A DNA stretch of 64,000 bases, taken from NCBI RefSeq assembly GCF_019132875.1, contig NZ_JAHSPF010000001.1, positions 372,001 to 436,000 on the forward strand, in the 5' to 3' direction. Positions within the stretch are counted from its first letter, which is position 1, and each line of letters starts with the position of its first letter. The stretch comes from Erwinia phyllosphaerae (GTDB taxonomy: Bacteria > Pseudomonadota > Gammaproteobacteria > Enterobacterales > Enterobacteriaceae). Under the pieces are notes generated by a model. It did not search any database and was not told where the DNA came from. It was given only the letters and a program-made list of their open reading frames with translations. The translations under genes and the position numbers were made by a program. This document shows, piece by piece, positions 17,637 to 25,848 of the stretch.

Positions 17637-17722
17637 CCTACGAAACCTCATAATTATCTGTGCTTATAAAGCGCCGTTATCAATCCTACGAAACATCGTA
17701 ATTATTTATGCTTATAAAGCGC
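17637..17722. repeat. Tandem 38-bp repeats upstream of the RES gene
   Basis: Two copies, 17637-17674 and 17685-17722, 48 bases apart, agree at 34 of 38 positions. Both begin CCTACGAAAC and end GCTTATAAAGCGC. Each contains AATTAT and a -10-like TATAA, so they could be duplicated promoter or operator units. They lie about 110-195 bases before the RES start codon and after the LysR gene. No other copy was seen in the window. Confidence 0.75.
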
Positions 17723-17832
17723 GTTTTACGCGTGGATGATGGCTTTCATCATTCGCCAGATTACTGGCAGACCTGAGTAATAATCAACTATCGTTAAGCA
17801 TTGAATTATTGAGAAGAGAGTCCAGAGGCTTC

Positions 17833-18360
17833 ATGGAACTAACCAACTATTTAACCAGTGTTAAGGGGATTTTTTATCGGGCAATAGATCCGCTTTATCG
17901 GGATGTTGCTTTATCAGGCTCAAGGGTTCCGGGCCGCTATTCAGACAGCAATCAGCCCACGCTGTATCTTAGTTCATCACCAGAAGGCGTAGAGGCGGCA
18001 TTGAAAGCCCATAACGGCGCCAGGCGTGCCAGGCTTGAAATTATCAAGGTCAGCGTTATCGCTGATAAAATTTTTGATTTACGAAATTTAGCTGGATTGC
18101 AGGCAGCCAATATTGATATCAACGATACGCTTGCCCCATGGCAGGAAACTGTAAGTCAGGGCGGTATCCCCGAGTCATGGAGCGTCCGTAATCGTCTGGA
18201 ATCATATGGCATAAACGGATTAATAGACCCTTCCCGAAAAGCGCCAGGTCTTTGGCATCTGGTTCTTTTTTCCTGGAATCAGGAGAGCAAACCTTCTGTA
18301 TCCCTTTATGAAGCAGCAGAAGCTGGCTTGAATTATGACGATTATCAAGATTTATCCTGA
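17833..18360 (+). CDS. RES-domain protein (putative NAD+ phosphorylase-like)
   Basis: A 175-residue protein with a RES domain, named for conserved Arg, Glu and Ser. The Arg is in GIFYRAIDP near residue 15, a second Arg-Tyr in PGRYSDSN near residue 41, the Glu in YLSSSPEGVEAAL near residue 55, and the Ser probably in IDPSRKAPGLWHL near residue 135. RES proteins of the RES-Xre class are toxins that destroy NAD+; the fold is related to ADP-ribosyltransferases. The usual Xre-type antitoxin gene is missing on both sides, so this is an orphan. I chose the ATG at 17833 (AGAGG upstream) rather than a TTG eight codons earlier. Toxicity is not proven. Confidence 0.75.
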   Translation: MELTNYLTSVKGIFYRAIDPLYRDVALSGSRVPGRYSDSNQPTLYLSSSPEGVEAALKAHNGARRARLEIIKVSVIADKIFDLRNLAGLQAANIDINDTLAPWQETVSQGGIPESWSVRNRLESYGINGLIDPSRKAPGLWHLVLFSWNQESKPSVSLYEAAEAGLNYDDYQDLS

Positions 18361-18498
18361 CATCTGTTTCAAAGCTTCCTGATAGCTGGATGATACTGGA
18401 GCGAAAGTTAATTTTACGATTGCGTCAGCGCTGACAGATTTGAAAACGATGCAATAACACCATGACGAATAACTGCGGATCATGAAATCTATAGTATG

Positions 18499-18519
18499 AT
18501 TGTACGATTGTTTGTATAC
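18499..18519. promoter_or_regulatory. Operator before the ArsR-like regulator
   Basis: A 21-base site beginning ATTGTACG and ending TAC, 22 bases before the regulator ATG. It agrees at 16 of 21 positions with a site at 20387-20407 (opposite strand) just before the divergently located MFS gene. GTA...TAC ends give it partial dyad symmetry. The position next to both start codons suggests repression of both genes by the ArsR-like protein. Confidence 0.55.
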
Positions 18520-18541
18520 CTTTTAATAAGGTTATTTTTCT

Positions 18542-18886
18542 ATGATGAAGCATCATCCAAACCGTGAACAGCTACGGCTGGACAGTGTTCTGGCCGCTCT
18601 TGGGCATCCTGTCCGAATGAGCGTGGTGAAAGTATTGGCAGACGGAAAGGAACATACCTGTGGCTCACTGCTGAAAGGTATTTCCAAATCTACGCTTACC
18701 CATCACTGGCGCACTCTCCGTGACGGCGGCATTATCTGGCAGATCCCTTCAGGAAGAGAGAACCTTCTTAGCCTGAGGCGCGAAGATCTGGATTCGCGAT
18801 TCCCTGGACTTCTTGATTCGTTTCTTAAGGCTGCTACGCAGGATGAGCAGACCAGTTCGATAATTGCCACCTATTGTGCCGAGTAA
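18542..18886 (+). CDS. ArsR-like winged-helix transcriptional regulator
   Basis: A 114-residue protein with an ArsR-type winged helix: LAALGHPVRMSVVKVLADGK (helices 1-2), SKSTLTHHWRTLRDGGIIWQ (helix-turn-helix) and PSGRENLLSLRREDLDSRFP (wing and after). The classical ArsR metal motif ELCVCDL is absent. Only Cys in HTCGSL and near the C-terminus are present, so sensing of a non-metal ligand or redox change is possible. Two ATG codons stand at the start. It converges on an MFS pump gene downstream on the other strand; both genes carry a similar 21-base site upstream, so the regulator most likely represses itself and the pump. Confidence 0.82.
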   Translation: MMKHHPNREQLRLDSVLAALGHPVRMSVVKVLADGKEHTCGSLLKGISKSTLTHHWRTLRDGGIIWQIPSGRENLLSLRREDLDSRFPGLLDSFLKAATQDEQTSSIIATYCAE

Positions 18887-18935
18887 AGTAAGCAGGTAAG
18901 CGCCGTCAGGCGCTTATTTAACTCTGGATCTCTAC

Positions 18936-20366
18936 TCAGTCAGCTGGCGTTAACGTCTTGTTGTCCAGCGCAGATGGGGTATTTGAAGGAAGAAAACAGG
19001 CTATCAAAAACGCCATAAACATGCCCGTCGCCGCTAACATAAATGCGTATTTTGCCATGGTGGCCAGAAAGAAAGCGTCATGAACTTCGCCGCTATGCCG
19101 GGAAAGTGAAGTCGCCACGGCAATCAAAATCGCCAGCCCGATGGCGTTGCCTACATTTAGCGTTGTCGATGCCATGCCGGATGCAATCCCCTGCTCATCA
19201 TGCCGTACACCCGTTGCTGCTGAGATCCACATGGTCGTCCAGACAATCCCCTGTCCAATACCTGAAACGATCAATCCCGGCAGCAGCATCAGGTATGTTC
19301 CGGTGACCGTTGCTCCATACATCATCATCAAGGTTCCGGCGATACCCGTCAGGCATCCTGCCATCATAGCGCTACGCGTTCCGAAGCTTCCGGTCAGCCT
19401 GGCACCTGCTTGCGTACCGGCAAAAATAAATACGGATGGCACGATAAAAGCGAGCCCCGTTTTTAAAGCTGAATATTTCAACACGTCCTGGAACAGGATA
19501 GTTTCAAAATAAGGCAGCGCGCCAAACGTGCCCATATAAATAAAAGTGATAACTACACCTGACAGAAGATAACGATTCTTTAATAGCGTCAGCGGCATCA
19601 GAGGTGTCCGGCTTTTAAGCTCAATGACGACAAAAAGGATAAGGCTGAGCACGGATAAGGTAAACGGAACCGTCACCGATCGCCACCCCTCTTCAGGCCC
19701 TTGTACCAGAGAAAAAACCAGTAAAGTTGAAGCGGCCGTCACCGTCAATGCTCCCGGCATATCGAAACCTTGTCTGACCGCTCTTTTCTTATCAGCGGGC
19801 AGAAGAGCAACGGCAAGAATAATTGCTATACCAGCCAGCAGGACGTTGATATAGAAAACGGATGCCCAACCGGCATATTCCGTCAGTATTCCTCCAGAAA
19901 GCGAACCCAGCGTCAGCCCGCTGGCGCCTGCGCCTCCCCAGATAGCTAAGGCACGGTTTCTTTCTGAGCCCTCTGTGAATAACCGGTTCAGTAAAGAAAG
20001 CGTAGCCGGAAAAAGGAACGCGCCGCCTGTGCCCTGAACCGCGCGAGCGACGATTATCATCTCCGGTGTCCATGCAATCGCCCCCATTAAAGATGAAGCG
20101 GCATAAAGAAACAGTGCAAAAATAAACATTCTCTTTTGGCCAATCTGGTCAGCAGCCCGGCCTCCCAGCAATAGAAAACCCCCGCAAAAAACCGTGTAGG
20201 CGCTAACTACCCATTGAAGCGACTGTCCGGAAAAATGGAGGCCTTTTCCTATTTCTGGTAACGCAACAAAAACGATATTGATATCAAGTGAAATGATAAG
20301 TTGAGCAAAGGCCAGAAGCGCCAGACATCCACGTCGGACTGATTGGGATTGGTTTGCGTTGAACAT
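18936..20366 (-). CDS. MFS exporter, DHA2 (14-TM) type
   Basis: A 476-residue integral membrane protein with about 14 hydrophobic segments. The start SLDINIVFVALPEIGKGLHF contains the DHA2 family helix-1 motif (LDxxIVxVALP), followed by WVVSAYTVFCGGFLLLGGRA, ADQIGQKRMFI (motif A) and RAVQGTGGAFLFPATLSLLN (motif C region). Such proteins export drugs, dyes or toxic metabolites by proton antiport. GAGGG precedes the ATG. It converges with the ArsR-like regulator gene; the shared operator before its start suggests derepression of the pump when the regulator binds its ligand. Confidence 0.87.
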   Translation of the reverse strand: MFNANQSQSVRRGCLALLAFAQLIISLDINIVFVALPEIGKGLHFSGQSLQWVVSAYTVFCGGFLLLGGRAADQIGQKRMFIFALFLYAASSLMGAIAWTPEMIIVARAVQGTGGAFLFPATLSLLNRLFTEGSERNRALAIWGGAGASGLTLGSLSGGILTEYAGWASVFYINVLLAGIAIILAVALLPADKKRAVRQGFDMPGALTVTAASTLLVFSLVQGPEEGWRSVTVPFTLSVLSLILFVVIELKSRTPLMPLTLLKNRYLLSGVVITFIYMGTFGALPYFETILFQDVLKYSALKTGLAFIVPSVFIFAGTQAGARLTGSFGTRSAMMAGCLTGIAGTLMMMYGATVTGTYLMLLPGLIVSGIGQGIVWTTMWISAATGVRHDEQGIASGMASTTLNVGNAIGLAILIAVATSLSRHSGEVHDAFFLATMAKYAFMLAATGMFMAFLIACFLPSNTPSALDNKTLTPAD

Positions 20367-20386
20367 AAGTAACCCTCAGTTAAATA

Positions 20387-20407
20387 GTACGCATACATAC
20401 GTACAAT
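20387..20407. promoter_or_regulatory. Operator before the DHA2 exporter gene
   Basis: Read on the minus strand this 21-base site starts ATTGTACG and ends GTAC. It matches the site before the ArsR-like gene at 16 of 21 positions and lies 21-41 bases before the pump start codon. It also contains repeated TGTATG/GTATG elements typical of dimer binding sites. Confidence 0.55.
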
Positions 20408-20748
20408 CAAACAGTAGAGCATTCGGCCTCTGCCGACAAATATTACTTTGCGTAATCACATAGGGTAAAAAAAATCATGCTTATATTAAGCAAAGATTAT
20501 AATTATCCAATAGTTTATTTGCGGGCGTAATAAATTTTACTGCCGAATATAACTCTTCTTTTTGCTTTCTGAATGCGTATACCAGCAGGATAGTTATCCT
20601 GTAAGCCTGACATAGCCTTCTCCAAAATTCTTTAGCCATATATACTTTTCACTGGCCCTGAACGATGGCCGTTTCAGGAGCCTTGACAGAGGGTAGTTAG
20701 ATGATTAGCTTACCGACGAGGACCGCACTGTTCGGTACAATCGAATTT
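20408..20748. other. Gene-free AT-rich stretch at the end of the islet
   Basis: About 340 bases with no recognisable gene. The last 15 bases before the terminator (AATTTAAGAAGCCCG) resemble the bases between the tRNA-Asn CCA and its terminator (ATTTTGAGAAGCCCG). A GGAGCC at about 20676 recalls the tRNA 3' end, but the tRNA body is missing. Confidence 0.4.
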
Positions 20749-20787
20749 AAGAAGCCCGTTTAAGGAAATTTAAACGGGCTTCTTGCC
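20749..20787 (+). terminator. Terminator resembling the tRNA-Asn terminator
   Basis: A stem AAGAAGCCCGTTTAA pairs with TTTAAACGGGCTTCTT around a GGAA loop. Its sequence and loop closely follow the terminator behind tRNA-Asn at 13171-13205, with compensatory changes within the stem. No gene ends here on either strand, so it looks like the relic of a second tRNA-Asn locus or the far boundary of the inserted islet. Confidence 0.7.
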
Positions 20788-20835
20788 GTCTATGCATTAG
20801 TTTTACCGATAACAGCCAGGCGGAATAACACCTGG

Positions 20836-20911
20836 AACAATGTTTTTGAGTTTCAGCTTATTAAAACTCATTGTTTAAATCCGGCAGAAGTACCGGGGCA
20901 ATCCCCGTGCC
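20836..20911 (+). promoter_or_regulatory. Structured leader before the NicO transporter gene
   Basis: Two hairpins with bulges lie in the 130 bases before the start codon. Hairpin 1 pairs AACAAT (20836) with ATTGTT (20870) and GAGTTT with AAACTC, with a one-sided bulge. Hairpin 2 pairs GGCA (20883) with TGCC (20908) and CGGGG with CCCCG around CAAT, with a 7-base one-sided bulge. This could be a metal- or cobalamin-responsive element; I could not match it to a known riboswitch class. Confidence 0.4.
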
Positions 20912-20963
20912 TCCGCTTTTATTGGTTTCACGCAGCTGTCATAAAGCCGCTAAGCAGGAAAAT

Positions 20964-21917
20964 ATGAAGGCACACTCTTTTAACAAGCCACCGCAAATTG
21001 CCTTGCTTAGCGCTGGCGGCGCGCTTTGTCTTGCGCTGCTTTATCTGTTTGCCCGTCATTGGGGCGACGTTGTGCAGTATTGCCTGGCGCTGCAAATCAC
21101 CCTGCACCGCTATCTGGTGCTCTACATGCTGCAACAGCGCGATCACCAGATAAGCGGCGGACTGATGCTGATCTTTGGCAGCTTCGTTTATGGCTTTTTG
21201 CATTCTGTCGGACCAGGACACGGTAAATTTGTTATCACGACCTATCTGGCTACCCATCGCCAGCACCTTAAAATAAGCAGAGCGATCACCTTACTGGGCA
21301 GCCTGATGCAGGGCGTTGTCGCCATCGTTTTTATCGTGGTGCTGGCAATACTGTTTAACCTGTCAACGGGCGATCTCAGCCGCAGCCGTTACTGGATAGA
21401 GAAAGCCAGCGCTTTGCTCATCGCGGTTTTCGGTCTGGCCTTACTTTTTCGCGCGGCAGGCATTAACCCGCTATCGCTACTGCGCCGACGTGCGCATTCG
21501 GATCATCATGCGGAGTGCGGATGTGGCCATAAGCATCAACCGACGGCCGACGAGCTAACCGGCGGCTGGCGCAACGCGCTCTGGGTGATTGCCACTATTG
21601 GTATCAGACCCTGTAGCGGAGCGCTGATGATTTTGCTGTTTGCCAACGCAATCGGCATGTTTAGCTGGGGCGTGGCTGCGGTACTGGTCATGTCGTTGGG
21701 AACCGCGCTATCGATTACGATTCTGGCAACCGTTGTTCATCACGCCAGAGAATGGGTACTGACTGCCAATGCAGAATGGGCAACGCAGTATGCGACCGCG
21801 CTGACAAAACTGACGATGACGCTGGGCGGGCTTATCCTGATCCTGTTTGCGCTGGTGTTATTTACCACCGTTATCCCGGTCAGCGCTAACGGCGACTTTA
21901 TCGCCGCCGGATGTTGA
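20964..21917 (+). CDS. NicO-family nickel/cobalt transporter
   Basis: A 317-residue inner membrane protein with about six hydrophobic segments, of the NicO (RcnA/HoxN-related) family. The signature HSVGPGHGKFVITTYLATH (residues 75-95) and IGIRPCSGALMILLFANAIG (residues 215-235) are the two conserved metal-path motifs. A histidine- and cysteine-rich loop (AHSDHHAECGCGHKHQ) lies between them, as in nickel/cobalt or zinc handling members. The ATG at 20964 follows GCAGGA; an upstream TTG in frame is less likely. It has no operon partner. Direction of transport (uptake or efflux) cannot be decided from sequence alone. Confidence 0.85.
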   Translation: MKAHSFNKPPQIALLSAGGALCLALLYLFARHWGDVVQYCLALQITLHRYLVLYMLQQRDHQISGGLMLIFGSFVYGFLHSVGPGHGKFVITTYLATHRQHLKISRAITLLGSLMQGVVAIVFIVVLAILFNLSTGDLSRSRYWIEKASALLIAVFGLALLFRAAGINPLSLLRRRAHSDHHAECGCGHKHQPTADELTGGWRNALWVIATIGIRPCSGALMILLFANAIGMFSWGVAAVLVMSLGTALSITILATVVHHAREWVLTANAEWATQYATALTKLTMTLGGLILILFALVLFTTVIPVSANGDFIAAGC

Positions 21918-21929
21918 GTAACACAAAAA

Positions 21930-21957
21930 AGCTGGCTTCAGTGCCAGCTTTTATTTT
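21930..21957 (+). terminator. Terminator of the NicO gene
   Basis: A perfect stem AAGCTGGC paired with GCCAGCTT around TTCAGT, preceded by an A-run and followed by TTATTTTT, 12 bases after the stop codon. Confidence 0.85.
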
Positions 21958-22052
21958 TAGCCAAGATAATGAAAGAAGTCGTTCCTGTTCCGCATAGTTA
22001 AAATAACGCCACGAACTTATAAAGTCCGTGACGATTTTACTCTGTAGCGAAT

Positions 22053-24458
22053 TTACTCTGTTTCCCACGCTTTTTCTGGCAGTTCTGCCACGATAGCCGC
22101 AGCCCCGGCGGCCTGTTCTAGGCCGTTAATAAACAGGCGACGCCGTTCCCCTTTGGGCAGCAGAACGGCCAGCTGTTGCCAGGCCGGTTTAAAGTGCCCT
22201 TTACGAGAGAGTGTTAATCGTACCGCGTCGGCGTCGCACTGCATCTCCCAGTCAACCAGCAGCGCATTGCCCTCTTTGTAGCCCCAGGATTCACCATCAT
22301 CTTCAAAGAGCGACCCGCTGGCCGTTCCGGCACCCTGTAGCGGAAACAGTCGCAGCTCGCGGTAAATATCGGCGCTGACGTCAACGTGTTGCAGACGCTG
22401 GCTTATCGGCAGTCCGGCTCCGGCACGGACCAGCAGCGGCAGCCTTTCCAACGGCGCGGGCAGTGAGATCCACTGTCCGCCGCCGTACCACTGACCGCTA
22501 TAAAAGTCATACCAGCCGCTCTGGTTATCCGGCAGCCACAGGCGGCGCTCGCGCTGTCCCGGCTCTACCACACTGGCCACCAGCAGATCGCGACCCAGCA
22601 TAAACTCGTCGCATTCATTAAAGGTCTGGGCATCGTGCTCGTGGTCAAGAAAGGTCGGGCGCAGCATTGGCTCATCGTCACGATAAGCCTGCCAGAGCAG
22701 CGTATAAAGGTAGGGCAGCAAACGATAGCGTAACGCAATAGCCTCGCGTACGGCAGGCGTCACGGCGGGATACATCCAGGGTTCGTTAACGGTGCCGTCA
22801 TCGTTCCAGGAATGGATAGTAAAACGAGGATGCATAACGCCGTTTTGTACCCAGCGCACAAAGAGCTCCGCGTCCGGCCTGTCGCCGGAAAAACCGCCAA
22901 CGTCGTGCCCCACGTTGTACAGGCCGGAAAGGCTCATGCCTAATCCCATACGAATGTTGTAGCGCAGCGAGTGCCAGCTGGTACGGTTATCGCCGCTCCA
23001 CGTCTGCACATAGCGTTGCATCCCGGCACAGCCAGAACGGGAGATTAAAAAAGGTCGTTTTTCCGGCGCGAAACGCTGCTGCGCTTCCATTGAGGCGCGC
23101 ATCATCAACAGCGGCATTACCGGGCGAATATTTTTAATCGCCAGCGGCTTGCCGAAGCCGTGGCAGCGCGCTTCACCGTCCCAGACCTCATACTCGTTAT
23201 TGTCGTTCCAGCTGGCATCAATTCCTTTTGCCAGCAGCTGGCTGGTGAGGTTTTCCTGCCACCAGGCTATCGCGCCAGGATGGGTAAAATCCAGATGAGA
23301 ACCTTCATCATCCCAGAACACAGAACGTTCCGGCGCGTCGCTTTCTGAATCCTGAATAAACAGCCCCTGTTCGGCCACCTCCTGGTAACGAGGATGATCC
23401 TGCAACAGGCAGGGCTTGATATTTGCCGCCAGCCGCAGACCGGCCTCGTGGAAAGCCTGGCTCATCGCTTCCGGCTGCGGCACCTTTTCACTGTTCCAGT
23501 GAAACACGTAGCGCTTGTCGTTAATCGAGGTATAGCCGGAGGAGAGCTGGAAAGAGTCACAGGGGATCGCGTGCTGCTGGCACAGGCTGATAAAATTCAG
23601 CAGCTGCGCCTGGGCATCTGGCGCGTCCGTATAATGCATGGTAGAGCCGCTGTAGCCCAGGCTCCATTTCGGTCCAAAGAAGGTTTTCCCGGTCAGTCGG
23701 ACAAAAGCTTTGGTCACGTCAACAATGCGCGTAGCGGCAAAAAAGTAGTAGTCGATATCACCGCTTTCCGCCTGCCAGCGGCGATAAGGCTGATGATAGT
23801 TATCCAGCTCGTTACCCAAATCAAACCAGCTGCTGCTCAGGTTGTCGTAAAAAACGCCGAAGCTGGCTTCGCCCCGGTGGGTCAGCGTAAACGGAATGTG
23901 CTTATAAAGCGGATCGGTTGACTCGGCGTTATAGCCCATCGCGTCCAGGTTACGCATTTCATAACGCTTGCCGTTGCGCTGCAAATCACCGGCTTTTTCG
24001 CCCAGGCCATAGTAGCGTTCGTCACTCATCCGGCGCTGATAGTGGGCAACGCCATCGCCGTGTGCGTTGACCAGATAGGCACCGCTGGGACGATCGCTGG
24101 CCAGCAACGTCCATTCACCGGCATCGTTACGATAGTGCCATTCCAGCCACAGCGGCTGATGCACCGTGACCCTGAGCCGCGCCGTGGCGATAACCAGCCG
24201 GTCATCCTGTTCACTAAGCGAGTAGCCAGGCAGGGAAAAACCGGCCAGGCTCGCACGCGGACGCCCCTCCCACGGCACATCCTCTTTCGGCGCGATGCTC
24301 CAGGTACGGTCCAGCGCCAGCTCGCCGTGACGTTTAAGCGTCACCCGTATCAACTGCTGTTCCAGCACGGCCAGAGTGAGCAAATGGCGGTTATCCACCA
24401 GCAGTTCAATACTATTGTTGTCCGAGGCGTTTAAGGTCCAGTGCTTAAGCGTTTTCAT
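22053..24458 (-). CDS. Glycoside hydrolase family 31 enzyme
   Basis: An 801-residue alpha-glycosidase of family GH31. The N-terminal beta-sandwich domain is followed by a (beta/alpha)8 barrel with the nucleophile region GIDASWNDNNEYEVWDGEA (Asp in WND) and the acid/base region NVGHDVGGFSGDRPDAELFV, then a C-terminal beta domain. No signal peptide is visible, so it is cytoplasmic. The ATG at 24458 is used because a GAAGAGA site precedes it. It is the second gene of an operon behind a hexuronate-type transporter, 13 bases apart. The operon is preceded by a UxuR-type operator, so an alpha-linked uronic-acid glycoside is a reasonable but unproven substrate; ordinary alpha-glucosidase is the alternative. 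Confidence 0.87.
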   Translation of the reverse strand: MKTLKHWTLNASDNNSIELLVDNRHLLTLAVLEQQLIRVTLKRHGELALDRTWSIAPKEDVPWEGRPRASLAGFSLPGYSLSEQDDRLVIATARLRVTVHQPLWLEWHYRNDAGEWTLLASDRPSGAYLVNAHGDGVAHYQRRMSDERYYGLGEKAGDLQRNGKRYEMRNLDAMGYNAESTDPLYKHIPFTLTHRGEASFGVFYDNLSSSWFDLGNELDNYHQPYRRWQAESGDIDYYFFAATRIVDVTKAFVRLTGKTFFGPKWSLGYSGSTMHYTDAPDAQAQLLNFISLCQQHAIPCDSFQLSSGYTSINDKRYVFHWNSEKVPQPEAMSQAFHEAGLRLAANIKPCLLQDHPRYQEVAEQGLFIQDSESDAPERSVFWDDEGSHLDFTHPGAIAWWQENLTSQLLAKGIDASWNDNNEYEVWDGEARCHGFGKPLAIKNIRPVMPLLMMRASMEAQQRFAPEKRPFLISRSGCAGMQRYVQTWSGDNRTSWHSLRYNIRMGLGMSLSGLYNVGHDVGGFSGDRPDAELFVRWVQNGVMHPRFTIHSWNDDGTVNEPWMYPAVTPAVREAIALRYRLLPYLYTLLWQAYRDDEPMLRPTFLDHEHDAQTFNECDEFMLGRDLLVASVVEPGQRERRLWLPDNQSGWYDFYSGQWYGGGQWISLPAPLERLPLLVRAGAGLPISQRLQHVDVSADIYRELRLFPLQGAGTASGSLFEDDGESWGYKEGNALLVDWEMQCDADAVRLTLSRKGHFKPAWQQLAVLLPKGERRRLFINGLEQAAGAAAIVAELPEKAWETE

Positions 24459-24471
24459 CGTTATCTTCTCT

Positions 24472-25773
24472 TCAGGCGCGTGTGGCGCGGCGTTCAGCAA
24501 TAAAAGCAATCAGAAACAGTGCGCCGATCAGGTCGAAAAAGCCCATCGCAATAAACAGCGGATTGAAGCCAATTTTGTCCGCCGTGATGCCGATAAGCAG
24601 GGAAAAAAGAAAGCTGGATATCCACGCGAAGGAGCCGCGCATGCCGTTGACGGTCGCCATTTCTCCTTTATCGAATTTTTCTACCACCAGCGCACTCAGC
24701 ATGCAGGAGATAATCTGGTGCCCAAAGCCGCCAACGGAGATTAAGGCAATGGCGACATAAGGGTCTTTGGTCACGGCAACCAGCGCCAGCGACAGCATTA
24801 AAAATGCGCCGGTGATCGAACTGGCCACGACGCTGTTTACCTGGGTACAGCCAAACAGCCGGGTATAAAGACGTGTCAGATAGCCGCTGGCAACGCTGCC
24901 CAGATCGGCGGCCAGAAACGGTAGCCAGGCGAACATGGCGATCTGTTTTAAATCCATCCCCAGCTCGTTGGCCAGATAAAGCGGTACCCAGAAGCTTAAA
25001 ACGCCCCAGGCTGGCTCAGCCATAAAAGCGGGGATCGCAATACCGTAGAAGCGTTTGTTTTTTGCCACCGATTTGAGCGCGCGGAAGAAGCTCTGCTTGA
25101 CGGCTGGCGGCTCATTATCCTGCTGGATCAGCGCTAACTCCTGCGCGCCCAGGTTGGGATGCGTCGCCGGATTGTGATAGAAAAGCGCCCAGAGGCCGAC
25201 CCAGGAAATCGCCAGAAAACCGGTAAACAGGAAAGCGCCCTGCCAGCCAAACGAGGCATGGGCAAAATAGATAATGGGCGGAGCCAGCATCGCGCCGATG
25301 GAAAAGCCTACCCCGGCCCAGCCTGCCGCTATCGGCCGCTCTTTTTTAGGAAACCATTCGCCCAGCACTTTGGCATTAGCTGGCGTTGCCGCCGCCTCCG
25401 CGCCGCCCATGATAAAACGCAGAATGGCTAACTGTAGCCAGCTTCCGGCGCCCGCATGCAGCAGGCAGGTTAGCGCCCAGATCGTCGCGCAGATCATAAA
25501 GCCGATCTTCAGGCCGATGACGTCAATCAGCCAGCCGCAAATCGGCTGGAACAGGGTATAGGCAAGCTGAAAAGCGCCCACTATCCAGGAGTAGTGTTCC
25601 GTGGTGATCCCCAGGCTGGTTTTCAGCTCGGGCGCCAGAATCGCCAGCGAGTTACGGGTGATATAGTTAACCGTAACGCCGGTTAAAAACAGGATCAGTA
25701 CCCACCATCGCAGGTTAAGGAAAATACGTTTACTGCCTGTGGCGCTTATTTGTCTTTCTAAACTGCGGTTCAT
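24472..25773 (-). CDS. MFS hexuronate-type transporter (ExuT/ACS family)
   Basis: A 433-residue inner-membrane symporter of the anion:cation symporter family, which includes ExuT and glucarate transporters. About 12 membrane segments are visible. The early part (NYITRNSLAILAPELKTSLG, YSWIVGAFQLAYTLFQPICG) matches the family, as does RFIMGGAEAAATPANAKVLG. I chose the ATG at 25773 because GGAG stands 8 bases upstream; an ATG four codons earlier is weaker. It is the first gene of the leftward operon with GH31. A UxuR/ExuR-like operator lies 58 bases before the start, suggesting induction by hexuronates. It probably imports uronic acids or their oligomers. Confidence 0.85.
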   Translation of the reverse strand: MNRSLERQISATGSKRIFLNLRWWVLILFLTGVTVNYITRNSLAILAPELKTSLGITTEHYSWIVGAFQLAYTLFQPICGWLIDVIGLKIGFMICATIWALTCLLHAGAGSWLQLAILRFIMGGAEAAATPANAKVLGEWFPKKERPIAAGWAGVGFSIGAMLAPPIIYFAHASFGWQGAFLFTGFLAISWVGLWALFYHNPATHPNLGAQELALIQQDNEPPAVKQSFFRALKSVAKNKRFYGIAIPAFMAEPAWGVLSFWVPLYLANELGMDLKQIAMFAWLPFLAADLGSVASGYLTRLYTRLFGCTQVNSVVASSITGAFLMLSLALVAVTKDPYVAIALISVGGFGHQIISCMLSALVVEKFDKGEMATVNGMRGSFAWISSFLFSLLIGITADKIGFNPLFIAMGFFDLIGALFLIAFIAERRATRA

Positions 25774-25830
25774 CTGTGTCTCCATGTTCACGAGCGTGCC
25801 CCGCCTGGCGTCCGGCATGTCGGTCAGATT

Positions 25831-25848
25831 AAATTGGTCAACCAATTT
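25831..25848. promoter_or_regulatory. UxuR/ExuR-type operator (transporter-GH31 side)
   Basis: A perfect 18-base palindrome, AAATTGGTCAACCAATTT apart from its central bases, close to the known UxuR/ExuR consensus AAATTGGTATACCAATTT. It lies 58 bases before the transporter start codon. The uxuR gene in the same locus provides the obvious repressor. Confidence 0.88.

Noticed and set aside
13171..20787. Prophage or integrative element at tRNA-Asn
   Set aside because: No integrase, excisionase, structural gene or convincing att repeat of the tRNA 3' end was found; only the terminator resemblance supports a boundary.
20836..20963. Cobalamin riboswitch before the NicO gene
   Set aside because: AAATCCGG and CAGCTGT resemble parts of it, but the conserved core and spacing are not found; kept only as an unassigned structured leader.
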